A stretch of DNA of 64,000 bases from Chryseobacterium sp. H1D6B (GTDB taxonomy: Bacteria > Bacteroidota > Bacteroidia > Flavobacteriales > Weeksellaceae): the NCBI RefSeq assembly GCF_029892445.1, contig NZ_JARXVJ010000001.1, forward strand, positions 620,001 to 684,000, given 5' to 3'. This document shows positions 35,593-44,810 of this stretch, in pieces; position 1 is the first letter of the stretch, and every line of letters begins with the position of its first letter. Below the pieces are notes generated by a model that did not search any database, was not told the origin of the DNA, and saw only the letters and a program-made list of their open reading frames with translations. The translations under genes and the position numbers were made by a program.

Positions 35593-35606
35593 CACACCTT
35601 AAAAAT

Positions 35607-35677
35607 GGTACTTTGGCCGAGTGGCTAGGCAGTGGTCTGCAACACCATCTACAGCGGTTCGAATCCGCTAGGTACCT
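35607..35677 (+). tRNA. tRNA-Cys (GCA)
   Basis: 71 nt without CCA. Acceptor GGTACTT pairs with AGGTACC (one wobble), anticodon loop CTGCAAC gives GCA, T-arm contains GGTTCGAATCC, discriminator base is T as in bacterial tRNA-Cys. Its 3' end is the integration site of the island; the tRNA is intact. Confidence 0.93.
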
Positions 35678-35679
35678 CA
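35666..35679 (+). repeat. attL core (tRNA-Cys 3' end)
   Basis: CGCTAGGTACCTCA, identical to 47406-47419 and in the same direction. Similarity goes on imperfectly into the hairpin (AAAACCTCTAAT) on both sides. Confidence 0.85.
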
Positions 35680-35735
35680 TAAAAACCTCTAATTATCTTA
35701 TTAACAGATCTTTAGAGGTTTTTTGTTTACTAATT

Positions 35736-35755
35736 CCCCGATATTTTCCCGATAA
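35736..35755 (+). repeat. putative integrase arm-type site, left copy
   Basis: CCCCGATATTTTCCCGATAA, exactly repeated at 47271-47290 inside the other end of the island, in the same direction; the internal CCCGATA-type half-repeats suggest a protein-binding site. Confidence 0.6.
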
Positions 35756-36617
35756 TCTTATTTTAAGCTACTTTTGATCTCTCTCGCCCATGTCGTAACT
35801 ACTGAAAACTACATTCCTTTAGACTGTTTGACCAGTTAAGTTTTTTTAATTAATTGTTAGCACGCTCTAACTTATGTCAAAAATCATTCAAGAGGAAATG
35901 AAAAAGAGTTTCCCTACTAAACGAGATCTAAAATAATTTTTGGAATATTCTTCGTTATAGGACAGATAGTGGAATATAATTTATAACTATATGCGCATGT
36001 AATGAGTGTAAAAAAACCTTCGATTACATACACGCGTTATGATTAACGAAAAATCTTCGCAGTTATAACCTATCTCTTCTTATATGCAAAAAGGCAGTAT
36101 AATAAGGTAATACACATGAACAGACATGAACAGACACGGACATATATGCGCGTCAGATAGTGGAATACGAATCAAGATTAAACATTCCATTCAACATACC
36201 CTTCGAATCTCTTAGAAAATACTATCCCTCGCGTGTGCGCGTATCGGTCAGATTCTCTAAAAGATATATTTATTTTTTATATGCGTGTAATGACTGTGTT
36301 AAAATATTCAGGAACCGGAGATTACGATATTAATTTTCCCGTACATATATATGAACTCTAATAACTCCGTTCTTCTACACATTTGCGCGTTATTGTTTTA
36401 CTTTTACTACAGGTTGCGTAATTCAACTACATATACGAATAGATAGGTGCATATCTCATACGTAAAGACTCTAAGAACTTAGTTCCTTACACGCACGCGC
36501 GTACCGTTTCGATTTTATGCTAAGTAAACAACATTTAACTTTTATTTATCCTGATTTTTATTCTAAATAAATATCTACATGACATAACTTGACGCATTAA
36601 AAATTTTTCCACAAAAA

Positions 36618-36666
36618 AATAAGCCCCAATGAATAGGGCTTATTAAACACAAATGATGAAAAAAAA
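36618..36666 (+). repeat. hairpin plus CACAAATGATGAAAAAA motif
   Basis: Perfect stem AATAAGCCC/GGGCTTATT (36618-36644) followed by AAACACAAATGATGAAAAAA. The same motif after a hairpin occurs at 54974-55018 and in two long-loop hairpins near 52 kb. A tiny frame MMKKNIL follows. Confidence 0.6.
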
Positions 36667-36715
36667 TATTCTCTAAATAAGAGATATTACTTTAATACGT
36701 AAATATAATAAAAAA

Positions 36716-36735
36716 TCCCCAGTTGAAACTGAGGA
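36716..36735 (-). terminator. terminator of sce7725-like gene
   Basis: On the minus strand, CTCAGTTTCAACTGGGG forms a hairpin followed by ATTTTTT, 9 bases past the stop at 36744. Confidence 0.65.
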
Positions 36736-36743
36736 GCTAAATT

Positions 36744-37658
36744 TTAAAGTAAATTTATCTTGTTATGAATTTGTTCAATATGATTCTTTATTGACATCCT
36801 TTTGCATTTACCCAATCCTGGATAATGTCTCTTTGTATGATATTCTTTATAATCTGATATTCCACTAGTCGTGAATACTTTATTTTTATCAACATAATCC
36901 ACCAATTCATCAAGTGATTGTAAAAACTTGCCTCCTGGATCACTTTGGTCCGACTGATCTTTAGACACGAAATGTCTAACGTACATATCATCATTCTTAG
37001 GAACCGTTAAGTGTAATGTAACAGCATAAGGAACGCTTCCTCCTTCTGAGAAACTTTTACCTACAATTGTATGGTCTCCAAAGCCAATATGCTTATCATT
37101 TGTATAGGTTGAGTGAAGATTTGAAAAATAGCTTCTTTTTGGGTAATCAGAATTTCTAATTTCCTTTTTGAAACCATCTAATACCAATACAGAGTTACCC
37201 TTTGAAGTTTCTCGCATATAATCATCCTCTATTTCTTCTCCAAAATATATATTATATTTTAGTGAATCAATACCTTTTAAAAATTTCACATCACGAAATT
37301 CTTTTACAAATATTAATGATTTTTCTTTTTCTGGAAAACTTTTTAGGTAATAATTAATTTGCTCCTTAGTAGTCTTATCATTAACTAGAAATCCCAAAGA
37401 ATAATTATCATAACCTTTAAGTGCTTCGTTGATAATTAAGTCTTCAATGCCTTTCTGATTTATAAACTTAGTTTTTTCTAAATTTACAACCAGAATAAAA
37501 TGGATGTTTTTTGTAGCAATTTTTTTTATCTTTTTCATTGCTGAAATAGTGTTATCTTTTGGAATAATAACAGGTGTTACAAGATCATAAATATTATCAG
37601 GTAACTCGTCTAAAGCTAATATCTCTTCTTGTTTAGCTATTAAAAAAGGAAAATACAT
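36744..37658 (-). CDS. sce7725-like protein (beta-protein family)
   Basis: 304 aa. The layout fits the sce7725 family: start YFPFLIAKQEEILAL, TPVIIPKDNTISAMKKI, SNLHSTYTNDKHIGFGDHTIVG and the C-terminal FTTSGISDYKEYHTKRHYPGLGKCKR. These genes are regularly found next to sce7726 genes, as here (50 bp). No known activity; co-occurrence on mobile elements hints at defence, but that is inference. Cytoplasmic. Second gene of the pair. Confidence 0.75.
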   Translation of the reverse strand: MYFPFLIAKQEEILALDELPDNIYDLVTPVIIPKDNTISAMKKIKKIATKNIHFILVVNLEKTKFINQKGIEDLIINEALKGYDNYSLGFLVNDKTTKEQINYYLKSFPEKEKSLIFVKEFRDVKFLKGIDSLKYNIYFGEEIEDDYMRETSKGNSVLVLDGFKKEIRNSDYPKRSYFSNLHSTYTNDKHIGFGDHTIVGKSFSEGGSVPYAVTLHLTVPKNDDMYVRHFVSKDQSDQSDPGGKFLQSLDELVDYVDKNKVFTTSGISDYKEYHTKRHYPGLGKCKRMSIKNHIEQIHNKINLL

Positions 37659-37708
37659 AGTTATTTGGTTTTTAATTTTGCGTAATTTAAACCAAATTTC
37701 TCAAATAG

Positions 37709-38581
37709 TTAATATAATGTTTCAATTACTTTAATAATATTATCACATTTTCTTTTATTATATCTTTTACTTAATGAAATGCTTTTAAGGCTTTCAGGCA
37801 ATTTTCCTATTAGATCTATTTGAGCAGACTTCATAGACCTTGTTTTTAAAATCTCAACAACAAAAGAATGTAGCTCATCTAAATCTATCAATTTAAAAAG
37901 ATTATAGCACTCTTTAAAAATTAGTGTATTTGGAACATCTGGAATAAATCCATACTTTTTTAGTATTATAGTCATGTATTCATTTTTTCGCAATGAATAA
38001 AATAACGTTTTAAGATCCAAATTTTTAATATTAGAAATAGGTTCTCTTACATTTATTATTTTGTTATTAGCAGAAATAATAAAAATACCTACATCTTCAG
38101 AAACAATAGTTTTTACTTTATTTAAATGTTTTTCAGATACAACAACATTTACAAACTCGAAAAATTTCTTATAATCGGCTATTTGTGTTGACAGCCTATC
38201 GGTTGAGTCTTTATCAGACTTTATTTCATAAACACTTGATGTACCATTAAAAACTGCCAAATCTGCTTTAGAGAAACCAACACTAAATTCCGGTATAGAT
38301 ACGCATTCGTCTATTTTATGATTTTTTAAGATTAAATTCTTATAAATCAAATTTTTATAGACGTATTCGTTTTTATAATGCTTTAAGAGTAGTTTGTAAA
38401 AATATGAATATGCTTCTTTTAGTGTGAATGCTTCGTATTCATGATAATAATTTTTACAATTCTCTACTAACCAATCTATTTGTTGTAAATCATTATTCGC
38501 TATGTGATCTATATATACGGGCGAAAACAACTTAGCAATAGATTGGTAATCTATGTTTTTTAATTTAGATTGAGTCATCAT
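37709..38581 (-). CDS. sce7726-like protein with PD-(D/E)XK-like core
   Basis: 290 aa, or 289 from the second ATG. The centre shows FSKADLAVF (D107), SSVYEIKSDKD (E119, K121) and TQIADYKKFF (Q133), the order D...ExK...QxxxY of PD-(D/E)XK nucleases. The family is known as the partner of sce7725, which lies downstream in the same operon. A nuclease role is inferred from the motif. AT-rich and rich in Lys/Asn codons, like other island genes. Confidence 0.78.
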   Translation of the reverse strand: MMTQSKLKNIDYQSIAKLFSPVYIDHIANNDLQQIDWLVENCKNYYHEYEAFTLKEAYSYFYKLLLKHYKNEYVYKNLIYKNLILKNHKIDECVSIPEFSVGFSKADLAVFNGTSSVYEIKSDKDSTDRLSTQIADYKKFFEFVNVVVSEKHLNKVKTIVSEDVGIFIISANNKIINVREPISNIKNLDLKTLFYSLRKNEYMTIILKKYGFIPDVPNTLIFKECYNLFKLIDLDELHSFVVEILKTRSMKSAQIDLIGKLPESLKSISLSKRYNKRKCDNIIKVIETLY

Positions 38582-38683
38582 TTATAGAATCGATTTTCAA
38601 ATATAAAATTTATTTTAGACAAAGCAATCCAATACAATAGTAATATATATCATGATTCAAAATAATTATATAATTCTGTTTAA

Positions 38684-38998
38684 TTAAACGAAAACTTTCT
38701 TATACAATTTCAGCTTTTCGGCACGGTCTTTAAATCCGTTTGCGTCACCATAGTTTTCGGTCAGCCTACCTATATTTATTGTATCTGAAATAGCATCCAG
38801 GTTATCTTTATCTGCAAATGAATTTAATTTGTGATCACTCCAATAAACCAGCGCCGCAATAAATGCATCAGCTTCGGTGTTCAGCAGATCTGGATTTTTG
38901 ATATAATCTACTCCAGTTACAGCTGATAATCTTGTAAAGTTAATTTTTCCTGTTGTTCCAATCATTCCCCCTGCTCTATATTTCCATCCAAACATCAT
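38684..38998 (-). pseudogene. C-terminal fragment of GH19-type endolysin/chitinase
   Basis: 104 aa matching only the C-terminal half of GH19-type lysozymes: WKYRAGGMIGTTGKINFTRLS, VDYIKNPDLLNTEADAFIAALVYW and a late NIGRLTENYGDANGFKDRAEKL. The N-terminal part with the catalytic Glu is absent; another gene begins in the other direction at 39078. Prophage remnant. Confidence 0.7.
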
Positions 38999-39077
38999 GC
39001 TATAAATAGTATAGATTATGGAAAACCGTAATCTTTTATCATGATAATATTCTACTTTTACCGGAAACTATTTAACT

Positions 39078-39653
39078 ATGAAAAATAATATTTCTATTCT
39101 AGCGATAACACTTTGTTCAATTTTAAATGCACAAGAAATTGTAAAAACTGAATCTGGTAAAAAGGTCAAATTAAATCCTAATAACACTTGGGAATATGTA
39201 ACGGATAACACTGATACCAATGACAGCAAACTTACAGCTAATGACATTAAAGAATTCGCAGGATCTATAAGTACTGATTTATTAAATCTTCCAATTAAAA
39301 TGTTTAAAGATGGTGAGGAAAATTTGGTTAAAGTTAAAGTAAAATTTGACGCACCTATTGAAAAATTCAATCAGACTGATTTTGAAAGAATTAACTCAAT
39401 GTATGAAATATCGATGATCTGGACTAAAAACAAATTAAAAAATCCGTACTCATTTTCCCCAAAAGAAATAAGTTTATCCTACTCATCTACTTATGATATT
39501 TGGTGGTGTACAGTTAAATATGTGGCAAAAAACTCTTATGGTGGAGAAGTTGCCGGCAGTAGCTTCTTTACATATCCTATGGAAAGAGTTTATAAGCCAT
39601 ATTCTGACGATGAACTATTAGAGCTAACTTCAAAAAAGAAGAAGAGAAAATAA
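39078..39653 (+). CDS. hypothetical secreted protein, 191 aa
   Basis: Signal peptide with cleavage near ILNAQ; then GKKVKLNPNNTWEYV, a short motif common at the N-terminus of Flavobacterial proteins of unknown function. The only plus-strand gene of the island. No domain recognised. Followed by a strong terminator shared with the tail-fibre gene. Confidence 0.6.
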   Translation: MKNNISILAITLCSILNAQEIVKTESGKKVKLNPNNTWEYVTDNTDTNDSKLTANDIKEFAGSISTDLLNLPIKMFKDGEENLVKVKVKFDAPIEKFNQTDFERINSMYEISMIWTKNKLKNPYSFSPKEISLSYSSTYDIWWCTVKYVAKNSYGGEVAGSSFFTYPMERVYKPYSDDELLELTSKKKKRK

Positions 39654-39655
39654 AA

Positions 39656-39681
39656 AAACCTCAGCAAAAAAGCTGAGGTTT
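39656..39681. terminator. bidirectional terminator
   Basis: Perfect stem AAACCTCAGC / GCTGAGGTTT with A6 loop between convergent genes. Confidence 0.85.
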
Positions 39682-39706
39682 CATTTTAAATATTTAATGC
39701 CACATT

Positions 39707-41683
39707 CTATCCTTCTGAATTACCCTGCTCATTCATGATTACTTTTCTGGTAATTCCAGAGTCAAATGTTAATGTTGCTTCTGATCCTCCTTCGTTATGA
39801 ATTATACTCATATTGATTACTACCTTTGCCGTTCCAGTTGAACAAGTAATATCATTTGATGTCTGAAAATACCATTTTGACGTATTTATTGTTCTTTCAG
39901 TCTGGAAAACACCCATTAACATTACAGATTTGTTTCCCATTTTTACAGGTGTCTTATTTGACTCCAGACAACAGGTATTTATTGTAATTGGATATGATCT
40001 AACGCATTCTACAGCCGTTGTATTTAATAAACCAACATAAGTTCCAAGCTGTTGATGCTCTCCGGCAATCATTCCTGTTCCGAAACCTATACATCGTAAA
40101 TAATCCCCGTAAACTGTAGCGTGGTTATTCTGGGTAGGGTAAGCAAATCCGCACGTTTTTTCGGCAGGCTGGACCGTTTTATATCCGGGAACATTTGTTC
40201 TACATAAAATTGCTCCATGCCCAAAATGAGACAGATACATTAAATTTACACAGCCCATTGTGTTCTGAATTGGATTACCTGATGAATCTTTTGAATTTAC
40301 CATGAACGTAATATTATCCATGTAAAGATTTAAATAATTCCAGGCTCCGAAAATATTAGCGTAAGGATTTGACGATCCTCCTTGAAGCGTCCCTTGTGGA
40401 GAAGCTAAGATATAATTATATCTATCCGAAACAATTTGATTTGTTAAGGTTGAGTAGAAGCCACAACCTCCATAAGAAACAGGCATTTCAATAATACCCT
40501 GATCTTCCATGATTGGAGGTGTAACCCCTACAATGGAAATCGTTTTCTGGTTCACCGTTTCCGGATTATCTGCATTAAAATTTATTACAGGCAAATGTAC
40601 CTGTGCCCAAAGCCCTCCTTTTAATTTTGATGTTCCGGAAATTTTGTACATTCCTAGTAAAACAATCTTACCCCCCTTTATAGTTTCATCGTTTGCAATA
40701 TCATCTAAACAGCTTTGAAAAGCAGCAGTACAATCGATCCCTGCATTCGGATTATTTGGATTAAGTTTCACTGCTCCATAATCTTCCAAATAATAAATTT
40801 TCTCTTTAGTAGCAGGCTTTCGTTTCTTATAAAATACTTTGATTCCTAAGAAACCATTATAAGCCGTTCCGGCGACATAAATCTTTTTAGGATATTGTGA
40901 GCCTGTTTGATAAGAAATCTGTCCGGTTCCTTGATAAGTAGTAATAGAAAAACGAACATCTTGATTATATGATTTATTTAAATCTATGGTTTGAACTCCA
41001 ACAGCCAAGGTTCTTTTTAAACTTTCGACAGTGCTATTCATAGCTGAATTAATCACTTCAATGTTTACTACTCCTGCAGTTCGTACATCAACCTCTATTT
41101 TGTTAATGAAAATATTTGCAGGAATCAAATTTTCATCGACGTAATAAATTGACGTTCCTGCATTTATTTGTGTTAACTCTGTTGCTTCGCTAAAGTTATC
41201 ATTTGTATCTGCATCTTCATAAAACAAGTAATCAGCAGTCGCTTTCATTGTCGAAGGATTTGTATTATCTGTTTCATCAAACACAGTTTGAGCAGATACA
41301 CCTAATTTTGCAGACAATATTTTTTCAGACACTCCATTTTTAACCCAAATTTGAACAAAGTTCGCGGCTAGATCACCCGAAGAAACTATTACAGGATTTG
41401 TATCTGCCTGGATAAAGTGAGTATAAGTTCCAGCTGTATTAACTTCCCATTTCTCAAAAAGATCAGGATTTCCAGAAGTCCAAGGTGTGGGCGAACTCGT
41501 TGGAGTTGCTTTTCCTTTGATTCCTGAAACAATTATACTCTTGAATGTAGATATATTAGCTGTTTTAAGGGAACCTCCATCATCATAGTATAATATTTTT
41601 CCGCTTAAAGGGTCTACTATATTCTCTAATTCTGATATTGGTGTTAATTTTACAAATGGTGCTTGTATTATTTTATCGCTCAT
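39707..41683 (-). CDS. phage tail-fibre/tailspike-like protein
   Basis: 658 aa. N-terminal attachment-like region (MSDKIIQAPFVKLTPISELENIVDPLSG) as in Bacteroidetes phage fibres, then a pectate-lyase-superfamily beta-helix start at about residue 300 (YYLEDYGAVKLNPNNPNAGIDCTAAFQSCLDD). Such proteins bind or cut host surface polysaccharides. No other tail gene is present, so it may be cargo or a decoy or a remnant. Confidence 0.7.
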   Translation of the reverse strand: MSDKIIQAPFVKLTPISELENIVDPLSGKILYYDDGGSLKTANISTFKSIIVSGIKGKATPTSSPTPWTSGNPDLFEKWEVNTAGTYTHFIQADTNPVIVSSGDLAANFVQIWVKNGVSEKILSAKLGVSAQTVFDETDNTNPSTMKATADYLFYEDADTNDNFSEATELTQINAGTSIYYVDENLIPANIFINKIEVDVRTAGVVNIEVINSAMNSTVESLKRTLAVGVQTIDLNKSYNQDVRFSITTYQGTGQISYQTGSQYPKKIYVAGTAYNGFLGIKVFYKKRKPATKEKIYYLEDYGAVKLNPNNPNAGIDCTAAFQSCLDDIANDETIKGGKIVLLGMYKISGTSKLKGGLWAQVHLPVINFNADNPETVNQKTISIVGVTPPIMEDQGIIEMPVSYGGCGFYSTLTNQIVSDRYNYILASPQGTLQGGSSNPYANIFGAWNYLNLYMDNITFMVNSKDSSGNPIQNTMGCVNLMYLSHFGHGAILCRTNVPGYKTVQPAEKTCGFAYPTQNNHATVYGDYLRCIGFGTGMIAGEHQQLGTYVGLLNTTAVECVRSYPITINTCCLESNKTPVKMGNKSVMLMGVFQTERTINTSKWYFQTSNDITCSTGTAKVVINMSIIHNEGGSEATLTFDSGITRKVIMNEQGNSEG

Positions 41684-41830
41684 TTCTTTATTTCATTTTG
41701 TTAATATTTTTTAAGAGTCTGAAAACTCTTCCTTTTTTACATGTAAGAAAACTCGGTCTTTTTTTATAGGGTAAGAAAAACCGTTTTATTTTTTTTATGA
41801 ACCCAAAAAATTCAATAATCTATTTTCTTT

Positions 41831-42841
41831 TTATTTTGATGAGGTTCCGAAACCTACCCTATTATTCTTAGTAATATTTATATTAAATTCTGCATATTCC
41901 AAGTTTATCAGTGGAGATGGCTCATCTATTATTTTAACTTTTCCTCTGTTAATCGATGTTTTCTGTGTGGAATTTGCAGAATCTTGAAAAGACAAAAATT
42001 TATCAATTAATTGCCCTTTAATTTGTCTGCAAATATTTCTTGTTTCAATGTTTATCTTCATATATTTTTGACGTTCATAATTAAATTTATCCCGATTAGA
42101 ATCTTTTAAAAACTCAGAAAATTTTTCTTTCTCATGTGTATATAAAACACTTACCCACTCATCCAGAATTGACTGAAATAATTTGTCATAAATTTTCTCA
42201 TTAAAAAGATCTTTTACGGTTTTGATTCCTATTTTTGCAATACATTTACTTTGTTTACTCTTTATTTCAAATCTGAAAGTATTAATATTAACACCATATT
42301 CCGGATGATCGGCAAATTGCAAACCTTTAGCGTATGCCTTAATCTGCTTATACTTTGTAGCATCTGTAATTTTGAAATAAGGTTTTGATGCGTATGGAAC
42401 TATAAAAAACGTTCTTTTGTGAAAAGAAATCCCTTCGATGAGGTTTTTCACATCAACTGTAGGAATAAAATTTAAACCATATTCAATATTTACCACTTTT
42501 AAAAGGGCAAATTCAGCCTTTCTAATCTGCAAGAAGGTAAATATACCTTCAAGACTTTTTAAGCACTTTTTAGGACTTAAATCGTTTCCGTTGTGCAAAT
42601 AGTTGTTGAAATGATAATGCGGGCTTATCGACACCTCTGCATGCCTGAAACCAATCAAACAACCATTCTCAATACTTTTTCTAAAATCTAACCTCATCAA
42701 AGCACCATATTTTGAGTAGCATACATAATTGTTATTCTGTGGTTTACGAGAACTCATCTCATTTTCCGCAAAACATATCAATCTTCGTATAATGCCCTGA
42801 TCGGTAATTGAAAATTTTAAATTATCCAGCATTATTTTCAT
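41831..42841 (-). CDS. possible gpII-like (phage/plasmid) replication initiator
   Basis: 336 aa from the ATG at 42841 (MKIMLDNLKFSITDQG); 365 aa from 42928, whose first codons overlap the upstream gene and a hairpin, so I prefer the later start. HAEVSISPHYHFNNYLHNGNDLSP resembles the region before the catalytic Tyr in filamentous-phage gpII/X proteins, and NTFRFEIKSKQ matches their LRxElrlk motif. Family members nick DNA for rolling-circle replication. Assignment rests on motif resemblance only. Confidence 0.5.
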   Translation of the reverse strand: MKIMLDNLKFSITDQGIIRRLICFAENEMSSRKPQNNNYVCYSKYGALMRLDFRKSIENGCLIGFRHAEVSISPHYHFNNYLHNGNDLSPKKCLKSLEGIFTFLQIRKAEFALLKVVNIEYGLNFIPTVDVKNLIEGISFHKRTFFIVPYASKPYFKITDATKYKQIKAYAKGLQFADHPEYGVNINTFRFEIKSKQSKCIAKIGIKTVKDLFNEKIYDKLFQSILDEWVSVLYTHEKEKFSEFLKDSNRDKFNYERQKYMKINIETRNICRQIKGQLIDKFLSFQDSANSTQKTSINRGKVKIIDEPSPLINLEYAEFNINITKNNRVGFGTSSK

Positions 42842-42917
42842 TATCTTTGTGTTGTAATCGGTTGCCACCATTACATATTTTGAACATAAGGGAACCCAAC
42901 GGCTCCCTTTTTTGTTT

Positions 42918-43346
42918 CTAGATGGCATATTTATTTAGTAAGCGAAGTTTGTATTTACAGTATGCAACACGGCGTTTAATAATGTCTTTCGCTGCTGGAT
43001 TTTCCTGAACTTTTTGAAATGCTGTTTCCAGGTCTTCTTTTTCAGATTTATACTTTACTAGGAATTTCTCTTGAAGCTGTTTCGCTTCTTCTTCAGTACA
43101 TACACCGAAAAGACTTCGTGTATTTCCTTTTTGCTTTACTCTATCCGTGACACGGATCAAACCAACCTTTTCAAGTTCACTCATACGGTTGGTTACTAAG
43201 TTTGTTCTGGTTTTTAATTCATCCGCTATATCTTCATAAGTACATGGTTGAATTTTTCCGATAACCACAAGAACATCATTCATTCTCTCTGCAATGCTAC
43301 CTTTAATTTTAAGGTAGGCTTCCAATCTTGGTGTAATCGTTGCCAT
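42918..43346 (-). CDS. winged-helix DNA-binding protein
   Basis: 142 aa from MATITPRLEAYLKIKG at 43346, eight bases from the excisionase-like gene; the longer reading overlaps that gene. A winged-helix core at about residues 30-80 (TYEDIADELKTRTNLVTNRMSELEKVGLIRVTDR) resembles MarR/ArsR-type domains. C-terminal basic helix. Regulator or replication accessory. Confidence 0.7.
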   Translation of the reverse strand: MATITPRLEAYLKIKGSIAERMNDVLVVIGKIQPCTYEDIADELKTRTNLVTNRMSELEKVGLIRVTDRVKQKGNTRSLFGVCTEEEAKQLQEKFLVKYKSEKEDLETAFQKVQENPAAKDIIKRRVAYCKYKLRLLNKYAI

Positions 43347-43353
43347 AATAAGT

Positions 43354-43638
43354 CTAGCTAAGTTTATTTTGATTAATAATCTGTTCAACTTCATGACGTT
43401 TGAAATACACCCGGTTTCCAAAACCGTAACTAGAAATCATACTATCCTTTCTCCATCGGTGTAATGTGCTTAGATCGATCTTTAAAAGTTTACATACCTC
43501 AGCACGTGTTAAGTATTCGGTAGGTTCTTTAGGTTGAAACTCTTTAGAAATTTGCTTTCTTAGTTCAGGGATAATTTCGTTTTTAAACCTTTGTAAAAAT
43601 TCGGAATCTGACGTTCCGATAAATTGAATTGTACTCAT
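43354..43638 (-). CDS. excisionase-like HTH protein
   Basis: 94 aa from the ATG at 43638 (MSTIQFIGTSDSEF); a TTG at 43662 is also possible. MerR/Xis-type HTH (YLTRAEVCKLLKIDLSTLHRWRKDSMI) ending with YFKRHEVEQIINQ, common on integrase-bearing elements. Likely excision or regulation. Confidence 0.8.
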   Translation of the reverse strand: MSTIQFIGTSDSEFLQRFKNEIIPELRKQISKEFQPKEPTEYLTRAEVCKLLKIDLSTLHRWRKDSMISSYGFGNRVYFKRHEVEQIINQNKLS

Positions 43639-43735
43639 AACTATGTTTATATTATGATACAAAGATATTTTGTAAACAAAATAAGGGAGTGCAAAAACAC
43701 TCCCCTTTAACTCCCGTAATATATTCTATTAAGGT

Positions 43736-44452
43736 TTATTTCATTTCATCTAATAATTTTCCCATTTCTTCTACATACTGGTATGCCGTATATTTATCAA
43801 TTTGATAACTAGGATCTATAGAATTAAGATTTAGCCTGTTCTTATAGACGAATTCTTTTTTATCTGCATCTAGCAATAATGCTACAATTTCATTCTGATT
43901 ATCTTCTGATAAATTTTTCACGATCAACAAATCAAAAAAGCCTATTGCATGCAGCAATGCTAATTTCTTTGGATTAGTTAATTTAACCTTATTCTTGGGT
44001 ATTGGGATTATGGAATGTTTTAATTTAATTAATTCTGAATTAATAAATTTTGCAATCTCTTCTAAATTCATATGCCAAAAGCTATTAAATACAAAAACAT
44101 TTTTCGTTAAAATCATTTCTCTTTTCTCAGCTTCATTTAATGTTTGCAACTCTTTGAATTGATCTTCAGTCCACTGATCCTTAGACAAATATAAACTGTA
44201 CAATTTACTATTTAGCTCCATACTCTCTATGAATTCATCAATTTCATCTGGAAATTCTTCTTTTTCAAGAATAGATTTAGCAAATTCATTGTAATACTTT
44301 AATAAATCTTGTAGATAATACAATAGGTTATTATACCTGTCATCATTTTCAAAGTCTATTATATATTCGTCTTTAAAATCACTTAAGTTTGCATATGTCA
44401 CAAATTTGACGCTATTACTCATATTTGAACTTTCATTATCGGTTACCAACAT
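43736..44452 (-). CDS. hypothetical protein, 238 aa
   Basis: May start at the ATG 10 codons downstream (MSNSVKFVTYANLSD, 44422). Acidic, helical, no signal peptide. Contains KKLALLHAIGFFDLLIVKNLSEDNQNEIVALLL, a pattern often met in Bacteroidetes mobile-element proteins of unknown function. No domain recognised. Confidence 0.55.
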   Translation of the reverse strand: MLVTDNESSNMSNSVKFVTYANLSDFKDEYIIDFENDDRYNNLLYYLQDLLKYYNEFAKSILEKEEFPDEIDEFIESMELNSKLYSLYLSKDQWTEDQFKELQTLNEAEKREMILTKNVFVFNSFWHMNLEEIAKFINSELIKLKHSIIPIPKNKVKLTNPKKLALLHAIGFFDLLIVKNLSEDNQNEIVALLLDADKKEFVYKNRLNLNSIDPSYQIDKYTAYQYVEEMGKLLDEMK

Positions 44453-44540
44453 AAAGTTATGATAAAAAAATGAGATGCTTTAAAACGCTTCTATTAACTT
44501 ATATCTGTTAAAATTAATTAGCGTGCATTATTTTTATCAA

Positions 44541-44789
44541 TCAATTAAAATTCAATTCAAATATTGACATGCATAGCCTTAGCTTGGCTGTTGACATATT
44601 TTTCCGAATCATTGATTTTATCAACTTTTTTTGTGTATCAGTAACAGGAATCTTTTTCATCATTATTTTACACATTGAATCAACGTTCTTTTCATGCTCT
44701 TCCTTACACATAACATTACCTTTCAACAATTGATCGTTTGCTTTACTCAGAAATCTAATGATTTCTACTGTTTCTATATTTTTTTTCAC
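44541..44789 (-). CDS. hypothetical small protein, 82 aa
   Basis: Lys/Met-rich helical protein (MKKNIETVEIIRFLSKANDQLL) with four Cys (MCKEEH, SMCKIMM, RLCMSIF). Not recognised. Part of a minus-strand run of small island genes. Confidence 0.5.
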   Translation of the reverse strand: MKKNIETVEIIRFLSKANDQLLKGNVMCKEEHEKNVDSMCKIMMKKIPVTDTQKKLIKSMIRKNMSTAKLRLCMSIFELNFN

Positions 44790-44810
44790 GGTAGTAACAT
44801 TACTTAGATA

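Larger units (their letters stand above)
35678..36743. other. non-coding left arm of the island
   Basis: No convincing gene in 1.07 kb. Contents: an imperfect hairpin CCTCTA/TAGAGG with T-run (35686-35724) that replaces the tRNA terminator; an arm-type repeat (35736-35755); the 14-mer CAGATAGTGGAATA twice (35963 and 36154); a 10-bp tandem ACATGAACAG (36114-36133); and many alternating GCGCGT/ACGCGT tracts (for example 36231-36242, 36493-36501), unusual in such AT-rich DNA. Repeats and alternating tracts could mark an origin or an RNA gene. Confidence 0.5.

Noticed and set aside
35980-36520. Retron-like or toxin-antitoxin RNA in the island left arm
   Set aside because: No reverse transcriptase or toxin gene adjoins it, and I cannot show a stable fold by eye.
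42842-42928. Longer start for the Rep-like gene
   Set aside because: The extra 29 codons overlap the upstream gene and a terminator-like hairpin (GGGAGCC/GGTTCCC), and do not resemble the family start.
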